The notes below the pieces were generated by a model. That model was given only the letters and a program-made list of their open reading frames with translations. It made no database searches and was not told the DNA's origin. Both the position numbers and the translations under genes were made by a program. From NCBI GenBank assembly GCA_023457495.1, contig JAEWLQ010000087.1, positions 50,069 through 114,068 on the forward strand: a stretch of DNA of 64,000 nt, given 5' to 3'. Below are positions 25,277 to 34,565 of this stretch, piece after piece. The DNA comes from Pseudomonadota bacterium (lineage in GTDB: Bacteria; Pseudomonadota; Gammaproteobacteria; Steroidobacterales; Steroidobacteraceae). Numbering within the stretch: the first letter of the stretch is position 1; each line of letters opens with the position of its first letter.

Positions 25277-26749
25277 TCAATGCCCAGGTGGCGGCTCATT
25301 CAACCACCCACCCTCGAACCCCGCCCGCTGCAACCCACGCCGCAAGAATGGATCCCGCTTCATAACGCGCCAGATGAGCTCACTCCGATAATTCTCGATC
25401 ATCGCAATGATCGGCCCCTGGTCGATGCCGAGGTAGTCAGTCGCAACCCAGCCCAGTCCGCGCACGCGCCGGCCGTGCACCAGCGGCACGTCGTAATCGA
25501 AGCTCGGATTGAACGAATCGACGAACCCGTACTTGCCGTAGATGTGCCTTCCGTACTTCGCATACATCGTCTTCACCGCCGGCACCACGATCTCGGGCGC
25601 GAAGGGCAGTGACGAGATGACCGCCGTCGGCGCGAGCGTGCCGTCGTCGAAGTTCTCCGTGAGGCCGACGCCGCGCGCCGCGTACGAGGCGAACTTGCGC
25701 ATTTCCCCGCGATACGGAAGCGTGACGTTGGCGGGTCCGTCAGAGGCGGTCAGTCCCCACACGTTGGGCCCGTAGCCGCGCCAGTCGAGCGGATTGCGGA
25801 TCGCGTACGCGCGCTGCGCGAGCGCGGCGCGCCGGCTGTTCTCGAAGTAATCGAAGCCCTGCAGGTACATGAAACGGTCGTAGATGCCGCGGTAATCGAT
25901 CCAGATCGCGCTGTACTGATGCCCGAACATCGGACCGAACGTCAGGTGCGTCTGCCCTTCGAGCGTGCCCCACCGGTCGTCGTACTCCGACGTCCACGCC
26001 TCCCAGGTTCGTCCGGAGATCGGATACGTCGGGCTGCCGAGGCCGAGGATGTACACGAGCATGGCCTCGTTGTATCCGCGCCAGTCGAAGCGGATGAAGC
26101 CGAGCTCCGGACTCCAGCCCATCGCGATGTCGAGTCCATACACCGCGGCCCAGGGCCAGTTCACGCGCCGGTACAACTCGTCGGCGAGCGTGCGGATGGC
26201 CTTTTCCTCGGTGTTGTCGAGATCGAAGAAATTGCCGACGAACAGCACGCCCGCGATGAACAATGCGGTGTCGACGGTGGATAGTTCGGAGTCGCCGTAG
26301 CGATGGCCGGTGGTGAAATTCAGGAAGTGATAGAAGAATCCTTCGTAGCCGGCGGTCGTCGCCGGATCCGGACCCTGCGGCGCGTCTCGCAGGAATTTCA
26401 GCGTCATCAGCACGCGGTCGCGTCCCGCGGCGCGCGTCACGAATCCGCGTTCGACGCCGATCGCATAGGCATTCAGCGCGAAGCCGATCGCCGCAATGCT
26501 CGCGAATGGCGGCTTCGGCCAGCGATCGGGTACGAGACCCGTGCCTGGTTCGGCGGTATCCCAGAAGAAGTTGAAGGCGCGTTCGGAAAGGTCGTCGAAC
26601 AGCGGATCGACTTCGCGCACCGGCGTCGCGGGAAGGGGGCGCGGCGCGTGATCGCGAATGCCGGGCGGCGCCCGGCAGCCGCCGAGCGCGAGCAGGGCGC
26701 AGCCTCCGGCCAGCGCGCCGCGGCGAGTGATGCGCGACCGGAGCGTCAT
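25277..26749 (-). CDS. GH144-family (glycoamylase-like) lipoprotein, probable beta-1,2-glucanase
   Basis: A 490-residue protein of the PF10091 'glycoamylase' type, now family GH144, whose studied members are endo-beta-1,2-glucanases. The N-terminus has twin arginines (RITRRGAL), a hydrophobic stretch and a lipobox LGGC with Cys 25, so it is probably a Tat- or Sec-exported lipoprotein. The barrel shows LSERAFNFFWDTAEPGTGLVPDR, YEGFFYHFLN and STVDTALFIAGVL, PLFGH-like MFGHQYSAIWIDYRG, and the late YGKYGFVDSFNP with LGIDQGPIIAMIENYRS, all GH144 landmarks. It follows the GH3 gene on the same strand, 102 bases downstream, forming a likely operon. The start at 26749 is preferred over 26779 because it places the signal correctly. 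Confidence 0.85.
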   Translation of the reverse strand: MTLRSRITRRGALAGGCALLALGGCRAPPGIRDHAPRPLPATPVREVDPLFDDLSERAFNFFWDTAEPGTGLVPDRWPKPPFASIAAIGFALNAYAIGVERGFVTRAAGRDRVLMTLKFLRDAPQGPDPATTAGYEGFFYHFLNFTTGHRYGDSELSTVDTALFIAGVLFVGNFFDLDNTEEKAIRTLADELYRRVNWPWAAVYGLDIAMGWSPELGFIRFDWRGYNEAMLVYILGLGSPTYPISGRTWEAWTSEYDDRWGTLEGQTHLTFGPMFGHQYSAIWIDYRGIYDRFMYLQGFDYFENSRRAALAQRAYAIRNPLDWRGYGPNVWGLTASDGPANVTLPYRGEMRKFASYAARGVGLTENFDDGTLAPTAVISSLPFAPEIVVPAVKTMYAKYGRHIYGKYGFVDSFNPSFDYDVPLVHGRRVRGLGWVATDYLGIDQGPIIAMIENYRSELIWRVMKRDPFLRRGLQRAGFEGGWLNEPPPGH

Positions 26750-26851
26750 GCGCCCCCGGGCCTGGCCGCGACGGACCATTGGCCGGTCAGGAAAGTTGTT
26801 TGCCGTGCTTCGCTCACGCGTTCGATGGTCCCAACGAGACCTTACTCCAAT

Positions 26852-29131
26852 TCACTCGTCAGCGATGAACGTGGTCGCGAGGCCGCTGGCGGAGTCCGTG
26901 CCGACGACGATCTCCCAGGCGCCCGGCGAACGAACCCAGCGATTCTCGCGATCGAGTACCGTGAGTTGTGCCGCGGGAATCCGGAACTCGACCGGGACGG
27001 ACTTGCCGGCGGGTACGTGGACACGGCGATACGCGGCCAAACGCTTTCCGGTGACCGTGCTCGCGACCTTCGGCCGTAGATAGACCTGCGGCACCTCGTG
27101 CCCGTCGCGCGATCCGAGATTGCGCAAGCGCACGCGCACGGTGAGCCCTGCGGCGCCGGCGCGCGCCGGCACCTCGAGCGCCTCCAGTGCGAAGCGCGTG
27201 TAAGAAAGTCCATGCCCGAACGGCACCGCCGGCGCATCCGACTCGTCGAGCCAGTGCGCCTTGTAATCCCCGCGTTCTGGAATGTTGGGTCGACCGTTGG
27301 GCGGATCGTAGTGATGGATCGGAATCTGCCCGACGCTGCGTGGCCAGGTCACGGGCATCTTGCCGCTGGGGTTGAAATCGCCGAACAACACGTCGGCGAG
27401 CGCATTGCCCGCCTCGGTGCCGGGAAAGAAGGCTTGCAAGAGCGCGTCACTTTTCTCGATCAGTCCTGGCACCGCGAGCGCGCGTCCCGTGATCAACACG
27501 ATCACGACCGGTTTCCCCGTCGCCCGCAGCGCATCGATGAGCTCTGCCTGCCGGCCGGGCAGATCGAGATGCGCGCGATTCTTCGCCTCGCCGCTCTGTG
27601 TCTCGCGTTCACCCACCACCGCGATGACGAGATCGCTGCCGCGCGCCGCGGCCACGGCCTTCGCGATGCGCGCCTGGTCACCGGCAACGGCATTGCCCTT
27701 CGGGTCGAGGCCCACGCCTTGTTCGAATGCAACCCGGTCGCCCGCGCGCGCACGGATGCCGGCGAGCACGCTCACGGTATCCTCCGCGCGGCCACGCGCA
27801 TGCCAGGGACCGAGCATGTCGGCCGGCGCGTCGGCCAGCGGTCCCGTCACGAGGATGCGACGCGTTGCCGACTTGTCGAGCGGCAGCAGATCCTTCTCGT
27901 TCCGCAGCAGCACGATGGACTTGCGCGCGATCTCGCGCGCGGCGGCGCGATGTTCCGCGGAGACGCGCACGCGCTTCTCGAGATCCTCGGGAACGTACGG
28001 ACGCTCGAACAGATCGAGCTGGCGCTTGAACGCGAGCGCGCGCAGCACTTCACGGTCGATGTCCGCGACCGACACCCGGCCTGCCTGGACCGCGCGCGCG
28101 AGCTGCGCGTAATAGACGCCGTCTTCCATGTCGACGGTCATCGTGCCGTCGCGCAGCGACTGCACGGCCGCGTCGAGATCGTCGGCCGCGGTGCCGTGAT
28201 AGCGCAGCTCGGTCATCGCGGCGTAGTCGGATACCAGCACGCCGTCGAAACCGAGCTCGCCGCGCAGGATGTCCTGCAGCAGGTATTTGTTCGCGGACAT
28301 CGGCACGCCGCCGGTGCCGGTCGTGAAGGCGGGCATCACCGACGGCGCGCCAGCCTCCACGCCCGCGATGAAGGGCGGCAGGTGGAACTGGCGGATCGCG
28401 CGCTCGCTCAGGTCCACGTACGCGTAGTCCTTGCCGCCCTGCGAGGCGCCGTAGCCGACGTAATGCTTGAGGCAGCTCGCGATGCCGAAGTTCGCCGGCG
28501 CCGGCGCGCCCGGCAGCCCGTCGAGCGAACGGTGAAAGCCGTCGATGGTGGCAACGGCGTAGTCGCTCGACACCAGGGGCGATTCACCGAAGGTCTCGAC
28601 GACACGCCCCCAGCGCGGATCCAAGGGATGGTCGACCATCGGCGCGAAGGTCCAGCGTTGCCCGTGCGAATAACCTTCGAGTCCCGAAATCCGCGCCATG
28701 AGGCGCGCGTCTTCGGGATCGAACGTGGCCGCCATGCCGAGCGGCACCGGAAACACGGTCCAGTAGCCGTGAATGATGTCGGTCGCGAACACGACCGGGA
28801 TCCCGAGGCGCGACTCCTTTAACGCGATGCGCTGGATGCGATTGATGTCCGCGGCGGACCATTCGAACGCGGACATCTGGAAGCCGATGCCTTCACGCGC
28901 GAGCTCCTCCGCGGGTTTGTTAGGGCGGCCGGCGGAGTCGGGCCCCGTCATCGTGCCCTTGCTGAGCAGCATGAGCTGGTTGACCTTCTCGGCCAGCGTC
29001 ATCTTCGCGAGCAACGCGGCGTCGCGCGGGTCCGGTGGAGCGGGTGGGCGTGCGAAACACGCTGCGCAGAGCAGGGCGAAGAAGAAAAGGGTGAAGACCG
29101 TGGCGCGTTGCCGGGCGATGCGTTCCTGCAT
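26852..29131 (-). CDS. bglX: GH3 beta-glucosidase, exported
   Basis: A 759-residue family 3 hydrolase. An N-terminal hydrophobic signal (VFTLFFFALLCAACFA) leads to the TIM-barrel, with IPVVFATDIIHGYW, CLKHYVGYGASQGGKDYAYVD (Lys-His of the substrate pocket) and LVSDYAAMTEL, where Asp is the nucleophile. The alpha/beta sandwich domain (KSIVLLRNEKDLLPL to FGDFNPSGKMPVTWPRS) and a C-terminal fibronectin-like domain (GHGLSYTRF onward) follow. The layout matches BglX. Paired with the GH144 protein downstream it could cleave sophoro-oligosaccharides, as in the Bacteroides GH144-GH3 pair. The Cys at position 25 may be lipidated, but the lipobox is imperfect. Confidence 0.92.
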   Translation of the reverse strand: MQERIARQRATVFTLFFFALLCAACFARPPAPPDPRDAALLAKMTLAEKVNQLMLLSKGTMTGPDSAGRPNKPAEELAREGIGFQMSAFEWSAADINRIQRIALKESRLGIPVVFATDIIHGYWTVFPVPLGMAATFDPEDARLMARISGLEGYSHGQRWTFAPMVDHPLDPRWGRVVETFGESPLVSSDYAVATIDGFHRSLDGLPGAPAPANFGIASCLKHYVGYGASQGGKDYAYVDLSERAIRQFHLPPFIAGVEAGAPSVMPAFTTGTGGVPMSANKYLLQDILRGELGFDGVLVSDYAAMTELRYHGTAADDLDAAVQSLRDGTMTVDMEDGVYYAQLARAVQAGRVSVADIDREVLRALAFKRQLDLFERPYVPEDLEKRVRVSAEHRAAAREIARKSIVLLRNEKDLLPLDKSATRRILVTGPLADAPADMLGPWHARGRAEDTVSVLAGIRARAGDRVAFEQGVGLDPKGNAVAGDQARIAKAVAAARGSDLVIAVVGERETQSGEAKNRAHLDLPGRQAELIDALRATGKPVVIVLITGRALAVPGLIEKSDALLQAFFPGTEAGNALADVLFGDFNPSGKMPVTWPRSVGQIPIHHYDPPNGRPNIPERGDYKAHWLDESDAPAVPFGHGLSYTRFALEALEVPARAGAAGLTVRVRLRNLGSRDGHEVPQVYLRPKVASTVTGKRLAAYRRVHVPAGKSVPVEFRIPAAQLTVLDRENRWVRSPGAWEIVVGTDSASGLATTFIADE

Positions 29132-29286
29132 GTGCGTCCATCCTGGGGTCGCGCGCGAGGTGCGCGAGCACCTGTGATTGTAAGTCGATAGCCGGCCCGA
29201 TCGCGCATCGCCGACGCGACACGGCGGCTTGAGCCTACAGCCGCTTCGTCAACGGACGCGCATCGTGTCTCGAGGAGGTACGCATC

Positions 29287-29517
29287 ATGGCGAGGTATGG
29301 CAAGAAAGCTCAGCAGAAAGTCGAGAAGGTGATGCACGAGCGCAAGCGCGGCACGTTGCGCAGCGGGAGCTCGGGCAAGAAAGTGACGAGCCGCAAGCAG
29401 GCGATCGCGATCGGACTGTCCGAAGCGCGACGCGCGGGCGGCAAGGTGCCATCGCGTTCGAGCGCCGGGCGCAGACGCACGCGCGCGAAGACCCGGACCA
29501 GCGCCAAGAAGAAGTAG
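29287..29517 (+). CDS. Small basic DUF6496-like protein
   Basis: A 76-residue, strongly basic protein that begins MARYGKKAQQKVEKVMHERKRG and contains SRKQAIAIGLSEARRAGGKVP, the recognisable core of the DUF6496 family. The C-terminal third is almost entirely Arg, Lys, Ser and Thr, like a nucleic-acid-binding tail. An AGGAGG ribosome binding site lies just upstream at 29274-29279. The function is unknown; nucleoid or RNA association is an inference from charge only. It lies upstream of the isochorismatase-like gene by 16 bases. Confidence 0.85.
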   Translation: MARYGKKAQQKVEKVMHERKRGTLRSGSSGKKVTSRKQAIAIGLSEARRAGGKVPSRSSAGRRRTRAKTRTSAKKK

Positions 29518-29533
29518 GCGGACCGATCCCTGC

Positions 29534-30109
29534 ATGCAGCGCGGTCTGGCGCCCAGGCCGAGGGCCCGCGGCCGCGCCGCGCTGCTCTTGCTCGATGTCA
29601 TCACGGACTTCGCGTACCCGGATGGTCCGCGAGTCCGGCGTGCGCTCGCACGTCAGGCGTCGTCGATCCTCGCGCTCCTGGCGAAAGCCCGCCGTGCCGG
29701 CGTGCCCGTCATCTATGCGAACGATCACGTGGGACGCTGGCGCAGCGACTCGGCGGCGCTGATCGCCCGATGCACCGCTTCCTCGCGCGCGGGCGCCGCC
29801 CTGGTGCGCTCGCTCGCGCCGGTTGAGTCCGACTACATCATCCTGAAGCCCCGGCACTCGGCGTTCTTCGGAACGCCGCTCGCCGCGCTGCTCGACGAGC
29901 TGCGCGTGGACACATTGATCCTGGCCGGCGTCTCCGCCGAGAGTTGCGTGTGGATAACGGCCTGCGACGCGCATACGCAGGGTTTTCGCCTGATCGTGCC
30001 GGTCGATTGCATCGCGGGTGTGTCGGCCGCCGCGCGGCGCGCCATGCTCACCAACCTGCGCGACGTGCTCTCCGGCCGGACGCCGCGTTCGACATCGCTG
30101 AGATTCTGA
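29534..30109 (+). CDS. Isochorismatase-family cysteine hydrolase
   Basis: A 191-residue member of the isochorismatase-like hydrolases with the catalytic triad in order: Asp 21 in LLLLDVITDF, Lys 105 in YIILKPRHSAFFGTPL, and Cys 138 in GVSAESCVWITA. The family includes nicotinamidases, carbamoylases and isochorismatases, and the substrate cannot be told from sequence. It probably shares a transcript with the DUF6496 gene before it. The 65-base gap downstream leads into the DUF202 gene on the same strand. Confidence 0.87.
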   Translation: MQRGLAPRPRARGRAALLLLDVITDFAYPDGPRVRRALARQASSILALLAKARRAGVPVIYANDHVGRWRSDSAALIARCTASSRAGAALVRSLAPVESDYIILKPRHSAFFGTPLAALLDELRVDTLILAGVSAESCVWITACDAHTQGFRLIVPVDCIAGVSAAARRAMLTNLRDVLSGRTPRSTSLRF

Positions 30110-30174
30110 ACGGATGGTTGGATAGGACCTACGACCGATTGTCCGCCGCGCGTTGTCGAGGCGATGGTGCCGCC

Positions 30175-30834
30175 ATGAACGCGCCCATCGCATCCGCCAC
30201 GGACGAGGAGCCGGTGCGTCCGGCGCACATGCCCGAGACACCGGTGCCGCCGATCCCGGACATCGATGCGCTGGACGCGGATCATGCGTCGGTCACGCTC
30301 TCGCATTTCCGGACGGAGTTGTCGACGCGGCGGACCGGAATGTCGGGGCATCGCACCTCGCTCTCCGAATACCGCACCGACCTGTCGAAGCTGCGCACCG
30401 CGCTGTCGAAGAAGCGCAGCGAGTTGTCCATGCGCCGCACGGGCATGTCGTTCCAGCGCACGCGCCTGAGCGCCGAGCGCACGCTGATGTCCTTCATCCG
30501 GACCTCGCTGTCGATGATCGGATTCGGATTCACCATCTACCAGGTGCTCAAGAAGCTGGTTGAGTCCGGACTCATCCAGGATCTCGGCGCCTCGCGGCAC
30601 TTCGGCACCGCGCTCGTGGCGCTCGGCGTCATCCTGCTCACCGGCGGCATCCTGTACCACGTCGCGTTCATGCGTGAACTGCGCCGCACCCGTGGCGCGA
30701 TGCGCGATTCGGGGCTGGTGCACGCGGAGAGCGGCTACCCGGTCTCGCTCACGCTACTGACGGCGCTGGTGCTGCTGGTGCTCGGGCTGTCGGTGGTCGC
30801 GAGCATCATGTTCAGGATCGGGCCGCTTTCCTGA
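30175..30834 (+). CDS. DUF202 membrane protein with tandem heptad repeats
   Basis: A 219-residue protein. The C-terminal half is a DUF202 domain with three hydrophobic segments (about residues 112-130, 138-160 and 185-212). Residues 44-113 are about ten consecutive seven-residue units of the pattern x-x-R-T-x-[LM]-S; the last two units are the family's own ERTxxxxIRTSL motif leading into the first helix. The first 43 residues are Pro/acid-rich. Normal DUF202 proteins are about 100-130 residues and have only the last two units. The ATG at 30175 is the natural start, just before the Pro-rich head; no strong ribosome binding site is seen. Function unknown. Confidence 0.85.
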   Translation: MNAPIASATDEEPVRPAHMPETPVPPIPDIDALDADHASVTLSHFRTELSTRRTGMSGHRTSLSEYRTDLSKLRTALSKKRSELSMRRTGMSFQRTRLSAERTLMSFIRTSLSMIGFGFTIYQVLKKLVESGLIQDLGASRHFGTALVALGVILLTGGILYHVAFMRELRRTRGAMRDSGLVHAESGYPVSLTLLTALVLLVLGLSVVASIMFRIGPLS

Positions 30835-30845
30835 GCCGCCGCTAA

Positions 30846-33098
30846 CTACTGAAAGATGCCGCGTTCGAGGATCGTGCCGTGACCGAGCGGGCGGCCGATG
30901 CTGAGCCAGGCGCTCCACGATTCCGTCGAGGTCGCGCCAACGCCCAGGGTCAGGGGCCCGAAGAGCGTGCGGCCCGTGAGGAACACCGATCCGCCATAGA
31001 TCTCACCGGTGCGGCCCGTGTCGATGCGGTCATGCACGGCGCCGCCGATGATGCGTCCACCGACGTAGAGCGCGAAGTTCTTGATCGGCATGATCTCCTT
31101 CACGTTCCACAGGTAACTCGTGCCGATGTTCCAGTAGCTGCCGACGCGCAGCTCGCCGAGCTCGAGCCCGGGAAAACTTCCCGGACCGCCGAGCGCGAAT
31201 GCGCGGTCGGGCGGCAGATCGTTGCGCAGATCCGTGCCGCCCGCCGCCGTGACCCACAACACGTCGCGGCGGAGCGGTACGGCAAGGCCGATGCCGAGTT
31301 CGGCGCGCTCCCATCCGCGGTCGCCGCCCAGCGCGTCGTCGGCGAACAGGTATTCGAATGCCGCGGTCATGCCCTGCGTCGGGCTGAAGCCGGAGTCGCG
31401 GCTGTCGTATTGCGCGCCCACGACGAATCCGGCATCGACCGGTCTGCTCTCGGGCATCAACGTGGAGCCGATGTCCACCTCGATGTCACGTTGGTCATAC
31501 AGGTAGCCTAGCCGCAACTGCGCGTAGCGACCGATGTTCATGCCGGCGTCGATCTGCGCCGCGGCGTCGCGGAACGAATATCGCGAGATGCGTTCGTCGT
31601 CGAGGAATACATCTTCGATGGAACGTGAATACGCGACGCGCGGTTCGATGAACCAGCGCTGCGCGATGTCCAGCGGCTGGAAGAAGCTGGTGGAGACGAG
31701 TTGCTGCCCGCCGAACTGGATTTCGTTGCGCCACTGCGCGCCGAGCGGGTTCACCCAGGTGCGCACGTGGCGGCCATACAGGCCGAACGTGAGGTCACCT
31801 TCGACGGAGGCGTACAGGCCGAGATCGAACTTGAGGTAGTTCGGGCCATAGACCTTCTCGCGCGGCAACCACGTGAGCGTTGGTGAGGCGCGTTCGCCAT
31901 CGAGCCGGTAGCCGACCGAGTCGAGATCCTGCAGGACCGACATGCGCTGTGCTTCGCGGCTGATCTGGGCGCTATCGACGACATCGCCCGCCTGGACGGT
32001 GTCGATCGAAGCGAGGTATTCGGGGTTCACCTTCTTCAAGCCCTCGAAGCGCACCCCGGCGAGGTGCGCCTTGATGTCCTGCGAGGTCGTGACGGCCTTG
32101 CGCCAGGCCTCGTACTGCGCGGCCGGCACTGCGTAACGCGCCAGCGCCTGTGCCTGCTCGCGCGCGGCCGCCTCGCCGAGCGGGATCGTTTCGGGAACGC
32201 GCTCGAAGTCTGCGGTGGTGATCGTTCCCATCTCGACGTCGATGCGCACGTCGCGCGGGCCGAGCGTCTGCAGCTGCAGCTGCTCGTTCGCCTCGATCAT
32301 GACGTCCATCGTGCGGCTGAGCAGTTGGAGCGCGCTCTGCAGTCGTTGAGGATCCACCGAAGGTTCGACAAGATTCACCACGATCACGACATCCGCGCAC
32401 AACTCGCGCGCGACGTCGATCGGAATGTTGCGCACCAGGCCGCCATCGGAAAGGATCTTGTCGTCCATGAGCACCGGCGCGAAGGCGCCGGGGATCGCCA
32501 TGCTCGCGCGCATTGCGGTGGCGAGGTCGCCCTCGCGCAGCACGATCATGCGGCCGGTCACCATGTCGGTCGCGACGGCGCGATAGGGAATGGGCAGGCG
32601 ATCGAAGTTGGTCTCGAGGCGAGCGCTCGCGACATAGCTGCGCAGCAGGTCCTCGACGTTGCTCGTATTCACGAGCCCGCCCGGAACGTGCAGCGCACCC
32701 CGGCCGAGTCCGAACTCGAACTCGTTGCTGTAAGTGGCGCCGGCGCGTTTCTGTTCGATGGGCTCGAGCTCGCGGCGTCCCTGGCTGCCGACGACCTTCT
32801 TCCAATCGATGGTGGTCACGAACTTCTCGAGGTCCGCGGCCGGAATGCCGGACGCGTAACCACCGCCCACCAGCGCGCCCATGCTGGTGCCGGCGATGCA
32901 GTCGATGGGTACGTGCAGTTCCTCGAGCACCTTGAGGACGCCGACGTGCGCGCCGCCCTTGGCGCCGCCGCCGGCGAGCACGAGGCCGATGCGCGGTCGA
33001 GGCGGCTCGGCCGGTGACTGTGCCAGTGAAAGCTGGGCCGCAATCGACACCAGTGCGATGGCGCGCACCCATATCCGGCGTCGGGGAGACCTGGCCAT
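30846..33098 (-). CDS. Patatin-like phospholipase with POTRA and outer-membrane barrel (PlpD type)
   Basis: A 750-residue protein with a signal peptide (RAIALVSIAAQLSLAQS), a patatin domain (about 35-300), a POTRA-like segment (about 330-400) and a C-terminal 16-strand-type barrel of the BamA/Omp85 family. The lipase features are the oxyanion loop LAGGGAKGGAHVG, the nucleophile Ser 72 in GTSMG, and the Asp of SDGG. This architecture is that of type Vd autotransporters such as Pseudomonas PlpD, where the lipase reaches the surface or is released. The start at 33098 precedes the signal directly. It is divergent from the amidohydrolase gene with an 84-base shared promoter region. Confidence 0.9.
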   Translation of the reverse strand: MARSPRRRIWVRAIALVSIAAQLSLAQSPAEPPRPRIGLVLAGGGAKGGAHVGVLKVLEELHVPIDCIAGTSMGALVGGGYASGIPAADLEKFVTTIDWKKVVGSQGRRELEPIEQKRAGATYSNEFEFGLGRGALHVPGGLVNTSNVEDLLRSYVASARLETNFDRLPIPYRAVATDMVTGRMIVLREGDLATAMRASMAIPGAFAPVLMDDKILSDGGLVRNIPIDVARELCADVVIVVNLVEPSVDPQRLQSALQLLSRTMDVMIEANEQLQLQTLGPRDVRIDVEMGTITTADFERVPETIPLGEAAAREQAQALARYAVPAAQYEAWRKAVTTSQDIKAHLAGVRFEGLKKVNPEYLASIDTVQAGDVVDSAQISREAQRMSVLQDLDSVGYRLDGERASPTLTWLPREKVYGPNYLKFDLGLYASVEGDLTFGLYGRHVRTWVNPLGAQWRNEIQFGGQQLVSTSFFQPLDIAQRWFIEPRVAYSRSIEDVFLDDERISRYSFRDAAAQIDAGMNIGRYAQLRLGYLYDQRDIEVDIGSTLMPESRPVDAGFVVGAQYDSRDSGFSPTQGMTAAFEYLFADDALGGDRGWERAELGIGLAVPLRRDVLWVTAAGGTDLRNDLPPDRAFALGGPGSFPGLELGELRVGSYWNIGTSYLWNVKEIMPIKNFALYVGGRIIGGAVHDRIDTGRTGEIYGGSVFLTGRTLFGPLTLGVGATSTESWSAWLSIGRPLGHGTILERGIFQ

Positions 33099-33182
33099 GA
33101 GCGACGAGAGTGAGTCGTCCCGGGCACGACGCACAGTGACCCTTAGTCTCATGGTTCGCCGTGCCCGGCTGACTATGATCCG

Positions 33183-34544
33183 ATGGACATGAAACGCGCG
33201 CGACGGACTCTGGCCGGCATCCTGCTGATTTTCGGCTGCTGGCTGTCACCCGGCCACGCGCAAGGCGAGTCGGCGACGACCGGCGTGGTGTTCGAGAACG
33301 TCCGGGTTTTCGACGGCAGCGGTGGCAAGCTGTCCGGCCCGACCAACGTGCTGGTCGTCGGCAATCTCATCCGGTCGATCTCCGCAGGTCCCATCATCAC
33401 CGCCGACCTTGGGGGCGCGACCGTGCAGCGCATCCCGGGAGCAGGGCGCACGCTGATGCCCGGCCTCATCGACAACCACTGGCACACGATGCTCGTGGGA
33501 CTCACGCCCGAGGCGCTGCTCAATGGCGATATCGGCTTCGCAAACCTCGTCGCCGCCGCGCAGGCCGAGGCCGCGCTCATGCGCGGCTTCACCACCGTGC
33601 GCGATCTGGGTGGACCTTCGTTCGGATTGAAACGCGCCATCGACATGGGGATCGCACGCGGACCGCGCATCTATCCATCGGGCGCGATGATCACGATCAC
33701 CGGTGGCCACGGGGATTTCCGCAGCCCGCCCGAATTACCGCGGCGCATGGGTGAGTTGTCGCGCATGGAGATCATGGGCGGCAGCATGCTCGCGGATTCG
33801 CCCGACGAAGTGCGGTTGCGCGTGCGCGAACAACTGCTGCTCGGCGCATCGCAGGTCAAGCTGACCGCCGGCGGCGGCGTGGCGTCGCCACACAGTCCAC
33901 TCGATGTGTCCACGTTCACCGAAGAGGAGCTGCGCGCCGCGGTGCAGGCCGCCGAGAACTGGGGTACGTACATCTGCGTGCACGCGTACACACCCGCCGC
34001 GATCCAGCGGGCGATCAATGCGGGCGTGAAGGTGATCGAACATGGTCACCTGATGGACGATGCAACCGCGCAGTTGATGGCCAAGCGCGGAATCTGGCTG
34101 AGTTTCCAGCCGTTCCTCGATGACGAAGCCGCATCCCCCGTGGCGCCGACCAGCCGCGCGCGGCAGCTGCAGGTGTTCTCCGGAACGGAGAGCACCCTCG
34201 CGCACGCGAAGAAACACAAGCTCAAGATGGCGTGGGGCACCGACCTGCTGTTCTCCGCCGAGAACGCGCCGCGTCAGATCACCGAGCTGACGAAGATGCG
34301 CAAGTGGTTCTCGCCCGCGGAAGTGCTGACCATGGCCACGTCCACGAACGCGCAGCTGCTCAAGTTGTCGGGCCCACGCGATCCTTATCCCGGGAAGTTG
34401 GGCGTCGTCGAAGCCGGGGCCCTGGCGGACCTGTTGCTCGTGGAGGGAGACCCGACCGTGAACCTCGACCTGCTGGCCGACCCGGCGAAGCTCCTCGTCA
34501 TCATGAAGGACGGAAAAATCCAGAAGGACCTGCTGACGCGCTGA
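33183..34544 (+). CDS. Secreted metal-dependent amidohydrolase
   Basis: A 453-residue imidazolonepropionase/prolidase-like amidohydrolase with a Sec signal peptide (LAGILLIFGCWLSPGHAQ). Metal site residues are visible: His 99 and His 101 in LIDNHWHTML, the Lys in SQVKLTAGGG that is carboxylated in relatives, the His in CVHAYTP and IEHGHL, and the Asp in WGTDLLF. Relatives hydrolyse dipeptides or lactams such as Xaa-Pro, organophosphates or ochratoxin, so the substrate remains open. A second in-frame ATG at 33189 is equally likely as start. Confidence 0.87.
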   Translation: MDMKRARRTLAGILLIFGCWLSPGHAQGESATTGVVFENVRVFDGSGGKLSGPTNVLVVGNLIRSISAGPIITADLGGATVQRIPGAGRTLMPGLIDNHWHTMLVGLTPEALLNGDIGFANLVAAAQAEAALMRGFTTVRDLGGPSFGLKRAIDMGIARGPRIYPSGAMITITGGHGDFRSPPELPRRMGELSRMEIMGGSMLADSPDEVRLRVREQLLLGASQVKLTAGGGVASPHSPLDVSTFTEEELRAAVQAAENWGTYICVHAYTPAAIQRAINAGVKVIEHGHLMDDATAQLMAKRGIWLSFQPFLDDEAASPVAPTSRARQLQVFSGTESTLAHAKKHKLKMAWGTDLLFSAENAPRQITELTKMRKWFSPAEVLTMATSTNAQLLKLSGPRDPYPGKLGVVEAGALADLLLVEGDPTVNLDLLADPAKLLVIMKDGKIQKDLLTR

Positions 34545-34565
34545 AGGCGCGCGAGTAGCCAGGAC

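Noticed and set aside
24365..25391. A pair of similar small proteins encoded on opposite strands in the otsA-GH144 gap
   Set aside because: Their likeness comes from the inverted DNA repeat itself; composition is not protein-like, and neither has a ribosome binding site.
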